Origin: Gammaproteobacteria bacterium UBA3498
GTDB taxonomy: Bacteria > Pseudomonadota > Gammaproteobacteria > Pseudomonadales > Pseudohongiellaceae
NCBI GenBank assembly: GCA_002377605.1
Contig: DFQD01000248.1
Coordinates: 1 to 23,263, forward strand
Direction: 5' to 3'
Length of the DNA: 23,263 bases
Below the pieces are notes generated by a model. That model saw only the letters and a list, made by a program, of their open reading frames with translations, was not told the DNA's origin and did not search any database. The position numbers and the translations under genes were made by a program. Shown piece after piece: positions 22,446 to 23,263 of the stretch. Within the stretch, counting starts at the first letter, position 1; each line of letters opens with the position of its first letter.

Positions 22446-23263
22446 TCAGAAATCGATTTTTGAGAGTAGCAAATTACTGTATTGGTCCACGCGTGCCTGC
22501 CAACCCTCAGCAACATAAGTAGTTGCAGAATACTCAATAATAATAGCTGGGCCTTCTAATTCTGTATCTTTCCGTAATTCTTGCCGACGATACACATGTG
22601 CAGGCTCGACAGAACCATAGATATTGATAGTTTCAAAATTATTGCAGGCTCCGTTTACTGCATTGTGAGGAAGTAAAATGGGCCGCGCTTTAGCAATTAC
22701 GTTAACTCGAATATTAACGATTTCTATAACGGTACTTAAGTCATAGCCATATCTTTGATAGTGTAATTTCGTGAAACTCTCACAACAACTCTCTAAATCA
22801 TCCCACGACACGTTTAATGTATATGACTGCCCGCGGTAACGGCAATCGGCCGAAAACTTTGCCTGCAGCGACTCTCTCTCCAAACCTTCTTGTTCTAATG
22901 CACGTCGCCCTTGTTCGGCTAGTTCTTGAAACTGTTCTTGTAAATATTCTGTGCTGGTCGAATCCGCATCAATACCAACGGTTCGGGTAAATTGCCGACC
23001 ACGATCAGCTACCAACATGCCCAGCGCGGAGAGCACGCCACCATATGCAGGGACGATTGCATTGTCCATCTGCATAGCTTCAGCAACGGAGCACACATGC
23101 AGTCCGCCGGCTCCTCCGAAACTCGCTAGCACAAATTCTTTAGGATCATAACCGCGATTGACTGATATCAAGCGGATGGCTTTAGCCATATGTTCATTGG
23201 CAATAGTAACTATACCGAGTGCAGTCTCTTCTATTGTTAAATTCAGAGGCACACTTAACCTTT
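22446..23263 (-). CDS. Hydantoinase A/5-oxoprolinase family protein, C-terminal part (5' end cut by window)
   Basis: The last approximately 271 residues of an ATP-dependent hydantoinase/oxoprolinase-type enzyme, which hydrolyses cyclic amides such as N-methylhydantoin or 5-oxoproline. The frame is open through the right edge (the GTG at 23252 is internal, not the start), so most of the protein lies outside. Visible family signatures are GIVTIANEHMAKAIR, NRGYDPKEFVLASFGGAGGL (the glycine-rich loop of the HyuA fold), YGGVLSALGMLVADRGRQ, and a C-terminal beta region with RYRGQSYTLNV and LEGPAIIIEYSATTYV. The C-terminus is complete, ending at TGA 22448-22446. A hydantoinase B partner, which normally accompanies it, is not in the window downstream, so it would be upstream or fused. 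Substrate cannot be assigned. Confidence 0.88.
   Translation of the reverse strand, partial: RLSVPLNLTIEETALGIVTIANEHMAKAIRLISVNRGYDPKEFVLASFGGAGGLHVCSVAEAMQMDNAIVPAYGGVLSALGMLVADRGRQFTRTVGIDADSTSTEYLQEQFQELAEQGRRALEQEGLERESLQAKFSADCRYRGQSYTLNVSWDDLESCCESFTKLHYQRYGYDLSTVIEIVNIRVNVIAKARPILLPHNAVNGACNNFETINIYGSVEPAHVYRRQELRKDTELEGPAIIIEYSATTYVAEGWQARVDQYSNLLLSKIDF

Overview
The base composition is moderate to AT-leaning, Shine-Dalgarno sites precede many genes, and every supported gene lies on the minus strand. The gene content and order point to a marine-type gammaproteobacterium related to the Pseudomonas/Cellvibrio side of the class. The strongest clue is a lipopolysaccharide inner-core cluster in the order waaF-waaC-waaG-waaP-tandem sugar kinase-carbamoyltransferase, which as I recall is the order in Pseudomonas aeruginosa. 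No tRNA, rRNA, CRISPR array, insertion sequence or phage gene was seen. Read in the direction of transcription (from high to low coordinates), the window has four parts.

(1) 23263-22446 is the C-terminal part of a hydantoinase A/5-oxoprolinase-type protein, cut by the window edge. (2) 22214-20832 is an exported TPR protein ending in a TonB-C-like domain, with a plausible sigma70 promoter at 22351-22380.

(3) 20610-6974 is a compact run of twelve genes, many overlapping or touching. In order they are: a Ser-rich lipoprotein; a lipoprotein with a glycine-zipper segment; a membrane-anchored TPR protein; a membrane-anchored protein with about five PEGA-like repeats and an FGE-sulfatase-like domain; a small acidic secreted protein; a MotA/TolQ/ExbB-family proton-channel protein; an actin/Hsp70-fold protein with an FHA-like tail; two proteins that each fuse an ExbD/TolR-like transmembrane helix (with the proton-coupling Asp) to a coiled coil and a von Willebrand A domain; two small lipoproteins; and a lipoprotein M48 metallopeptidase. 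I know of no described system with this composition. The best reading is a proton-motive-force-driven envelope machine in which ExbD-like subunits carry vWA domains as their periplasmic output. The other proteins would form a scaffold, outer-membrane tethers and a quality-control protease. The substrate and purpose cannot be told from sequence.

(4) 6823-1 is the LPS inner-core operon: two heptosyltransferases, a glucosyltransferase, a heptose kinase, a two-domain kinase and a carbamoyltransferase that runs off the left edge. It is separated from the envelope-machine operon by 150 bp that hold a possible short leader ORF and two mutually exclusive small hairpins. Both large operons concern the outer envelope, but nothing in the sequence shows that they work together.
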